This document shows, one piece after another, positions 62,114 through 64,000 of a DNA stretch of 64,000 nucleotides. The stretch is from positions 2,046,001 through 2,110,000 of the forward strand of contig NZ_CP073764.1 of NCBI RefSeq assembly GCF_019343105.1, in the 5' to 3' direction. The notes beneath the pieces are model-generated. The model was not told the DNA's origin, did not search any database, and saw only the letters and a program-made list of their open reading frames with translations. The first letter of the stretch is position 1; each line of letters begins with the position of its first letter. The translations under genes were made by a program, and so were the position numbers. The stretch is from Methylovirgula sp. HY1. GTDB taxonomy: Bacteria > Pseudomonadota > Alphaproteobacteria > Rhizobiales > Beijerinckiaceae.

Positions 62114-62626
62114 ATGAACAGGCTTTGCTGCAGCCGCCGCGCGGCGCTGGCGCTCGTCTTTACCCTCGCCGCGGGACAGGCTCTGGCGGCCAGCGACCAA
62201 GCCAACAGCCCGGCTGGCGCGCGGCTCAAAACCTCTGGCACGGGGCCACGCCTTAGAGTCGAAGAGGCATGGACGCGCGCGACCCCACAGGGGGCAAAAG
62301 TTGGCGCCGGCTATTTGCGCATCGTCAATACGGGCAACATGCCCGACCGCCTCATCGGCATTTCGTCGGCCGCCGCCAGCAGCGCCGATCTGCACCAATC
62401 GGTCATGGTCAACACTATCGCCGAGATGCGGCCGGTCGTCGGCGGCCTCGAAATCCCGGCGGGCGGAACTGTGACGCTGAAGCCAGGCTCCTATCACATC
62501 ATGTTCCGGGGCCTCAAAGAACCGTTCAAAAAGGGCGGCACGGTCAAAGCGACGCTCGATTTCAAGAATGCCGGCAAGATTCCGGTCGCCTTCGCCGTCA
62601 AGGGCATCGGTGCCGGCGCGCCATAG
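62114..62626 (+). CDS. Periplasmic copper chaperone PCu(A)C
   Basis: The 170-residue exported protein has a signal peptide (RRAALALVFTLAAGQALA). The copper site H(M)x10Mx21HxM is visible: His in DLHQSV, then Met-Arg-Pro, then GSYHIMFRGL near residue 140. PCu(A)C delivers Cu(I) to the CuA centre of cytochrome c oxidase. It lies between ybgC and tolQ; the position is unusual. Confidence 0.9.
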   Translation: MNRLCCSRRAALALVFTLAAGQALAASDQANSPAGARLKTSGTGPRLRVEEAWTRATPQGAKVGAGYLRIVNTGNMPDRLIGISSAAASSADLHQSVMVNTIAEMRPVVGGLEIPAGGTVTLKPGSYHIMFRGLKEPFKKGGTVKATLDFKNAGKIPVAFAVKGIGAGAP

Positions 62627-62941
62627 GGTCGCCTGCCGCCAAAACCCGCCCAAATGGCACCCGAAATGGCCCTGCCGGCCGATGTTGCGAGATAGCCACG
62701 CTAACTTTGTGTTAAGCTAAAAGACCGCTTAACTCAGACGATGACATTAAAGCCATTGGATCTGCTGAAAAGCCCAAGAAATGACGGAATTCCGGAACAG
62801 GTGTTCCAAGCCGCCGATTCGAGAGCCGTGACCCGCATCAAGATGGCGGTGTTTCGAAGCGGCGGCGCCGGGGACACGAGCCGGATCTCAGTGGCTTGGG
62901 AGCGCGAGCGGCTGACCGCCTGATTTGCAAGGACGAAAGAA
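62627..62941. other. Intergenic region before tolQ
   Basis: In this 315-base stretch GTTAAGC (62711-62717) and GCTTAAC (62727-62733) form a 7-bp inverted repeat, possibly a terminator or operator. A 60-codon frame at 62741-62923 has no ribosome site and no recognisable domain; I do not call it. Confidence 0.35.
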
Positions 62942-63673
62942 ATGCATCCTGCCGAGATCGCCACGTCCGGGCTGGCATCGCCAGTGGCCGAAGTCACTTT
63001 GTTCAGCATGTTCATGAGCGCGCATATCGTCGTCAAAATCGTGATGCTGGGGCTCCTCGGCGCCTCGATCTGGTGTTGGACGATCATCGTCAACAAAGCG
63101 ATTTTGTTCACGAAATTTCAAAAGGCTATGGACCGCTTCGAGCAGATCTTCTGGTCGGGGACGTCGCTGGAAGAACTCTATACGACCTTGTCGGCTCGCC
63201 CCACGAGCGGCATGGCGACCCTCTTCGTCGCCGCGATGCATGAATGGAAGCGTTCGGTGCAAACCGGCAGCGGGTCGTTCATGGGGCTGCAAGCCCGCAT
63301 CGAAAAAGTGCTCGACGTTTCGATCGCCCGCGAAGTCGAGAAGCTCGAATCCAATCTTCTCGTGCTCGCGACCGTCGCCTCCGCCAGCCCCTTCATCGGC
63401 CTGTTCGGCACGGTTTGGGGCATCATGACCGCGTTCCGCTCGATCGCCGCCTCGCGCAATACCTCGCTTGCCGTTGTCGCCCCTGGCATTGCGGAAGCTC
63501 TGTTCGCCACGGCGATCGGTCTGTTCGCGGCGATTCCGGCGCTCATCGCCTATAACAAGCTGCAAAGCGACGTCGCCAAGAAACAGGCGCGCCTTGAAGG
63601 ATTCGCGGACGAATTCTCCTCGATCCTGTCGCGCCAGATCGACCAGCATGCTGTCCGTGATCGCGCGGCTTGA
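62942..63673 (+). CDS. tolQ: Tol-Pal system proton channel TolQ
   Basis: TolQ with TolR forms the inner-membrane motor that powers outer-membrane constriction. The 243-residue three-helix protein has helices near residues 25-50 and 140-200 and the ExbB/TolQ block FIGLFGTVWGIMTAFRSIA followed by APGIAEALFATAIGLFAAIPA. AGGACGAAAG precedes the ATG. Confidence 0.95.
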   Translation: MHPAEIATSGLASPVAEVTLFSMFMSAHIVVKIVMLGLLGASIWCWTIIVNKAILFTKFQKAMDRFEQIFWSGTSLEELYTTLSARPTSGMATLFVAAMHEWKRSVQTGSGSFMGLQARIEKVLDVSIAREVEKLESNLLVLATVASASPFIGLFGTVWGIMTAFRSIAASRNTSLAVVAPGIAEALFATAIGLFAAIPALIAYNKLQSDVAKKQARLEGFADEFSSILSRQIDQHAVRDRAA

Positions 63674-63787
63674 TGGCTGTGCCGATCTTAGCGCGGTTTC
63701 GCGTGCCGGACTCAGAGCGCATTTTCACAATCGTAGAATGATCATTGATTTCATGTGCGCCGATATGCGCTTGATGCGGAGGACAGA

Positions 63788-64000
63788 ATGGGGATGAGCG
63801 GAGCGCAGGCGCGCAAGGGCGGCGGCAGGCGCGGCGGCCGCCGCGGCGTACCGCGCTATGCGGCTATGGCAGACATCAATATGACGCCTTTTATCGACGT
63901 CATGCTCGTCCTCTTGATTATTTTCATGGTCGCAGCTCCCTTGCTCGCCACCGGCGTGCCGATTGATCTGCCCCATACGAAAGCGTCGGCACTCAATATC
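63788..64000 (+). CDS. tolR: TolR (partial, cut by the window end)
   Basis: The first 71 residues are visible: a Gly/Arg-rich start ([13 protein letters not shown]), then the ExbD/TolR beginning [19 protein letters not shown], the single membrane helix with the conserved Asp that faces TolQ, and [20 protein letters not shown] lies five bases before the ATG at 63788. The 114-base gap from tolQ is longer than usual. Confidence 0.93.
   Translation, partial: MGMSGAQARKGGGRRGGRRGVPRYAAMADINMTPFIDVMLVLLIIFMVAAPLLATGVPIDLPHTKASALNI

Noticed and set aside
62741-62923. 60-codon frame before tolQ
   Set aside because: It has no ribosome site, no recognised domain and is in an intergenic region with an inverted repeat.

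Overview
The window is a high-GC chromosomal segment from an alphaproteobacterium, most likely order Hyphomicrobiales (Rhizobiales) and probably close to Beijerinckiaceae. The evidence is the ChvI-ChvG-HprK-EIIA-HPr signalling block, a membrane-bound ferritin of the MbfA type, divergent acnA and ccmABCDG, the short single-domain HprK, 6S RNA next to the 5-formyltetrahydrofolate cyclo-ligase gene, and the general style of the genes. The family-level placement is an inference from gene content. Almost everything is housekeeping. I see no insertion sequence, prophage, CRISPR array, rRNA operon or secretion island.

Layout. 0-5 kb: short CDF-like transporter, secreted PAP2 phosphatase, YmdB-type phosphodiesterase, 5-FTHF cyclo-ligase with 6S RNA, a GNAT, and recF. 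4.9-10.2 kb: MHYT-PAS-GGDEF-EAL c-di-GMP protein, fused 5-oxoprolinase subunits B/C, uppP. 10.6-14 kb: rplS, a VOC protein, a 716-base stretch with a duplicated leader, leuC, tRNA-Leu(CAA). 14-24 kb: unknown exported and cytoplasmic proteins, the uvrC-pgsA-moaD-moaE operon (minus strand), a lipoprotein, a DUF2147 protein, prs, msrQ and accA. 24-30 kb: double-barrel outer-membrane protein, GNAT, Nudix, mbfA, metallophosphoesterase, YqeY. 30-33 kb: carA followed by a small insert flanked by a second copy of the carA 3' end, then a cytochrome c. 33.4-36.8 kb: ffh-rpsP-rimM-trmD. 37-42 kb: HPr, EIIA-Man, HprK, ChvG, ChvI. 42-46 kb: HugZ-like protein and ccmG-D-C-B-A. 46-53 kb: acnA, leuB, mtaB-dapF. 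53-58 kb: exported GyrI-like protein, methyltransferase, two unknown proteins, argE, apaG, a YkgJ-like protein. 58-64 kb: fused ABC permease and ATPase, ybgC, PCu(A)C chaperone, tolQ and the start of tolR, cut by the window end.

Functional groupings: leucine synthesis (leuC, leuB at separate sites), cytochrome c maturation with a mono-haem cytochrome and a copper chaperone, molybdopterin synthase (moaD, moaE), ribosome and protein-targeting genes, a carbon/acid sensing pathway in which the PTS-derived proteins and ChvGI lie head to tail, and the start of the Tol-Pal operon preceded by its usual thioesterase gene ybgC.

The most unusual signals are structural. (1) A 72-base stretch of the carA 3' coding end recurs 596 bases downstream (66/72 identical) and brackets two tiny genes, one of them a GDCCVxC protein; this looks like insertion into the end of carA. 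(2) The leader just upstream of leuC is an imperfect copy of a stretch 0.47 kb upstream, and both copies keep a short cysteine-containing reading frame in register. (3) An outer-membrane protein appears to be two different beta-barrels in one chain. (4) A family of long perfect palindromes lies between genes across the window, including a 50-base element present in inverted orientation at two sites 6.5 kb apart. I do not see a clear novel defence or biosynthetic system; these four are the best candidates for a second look.
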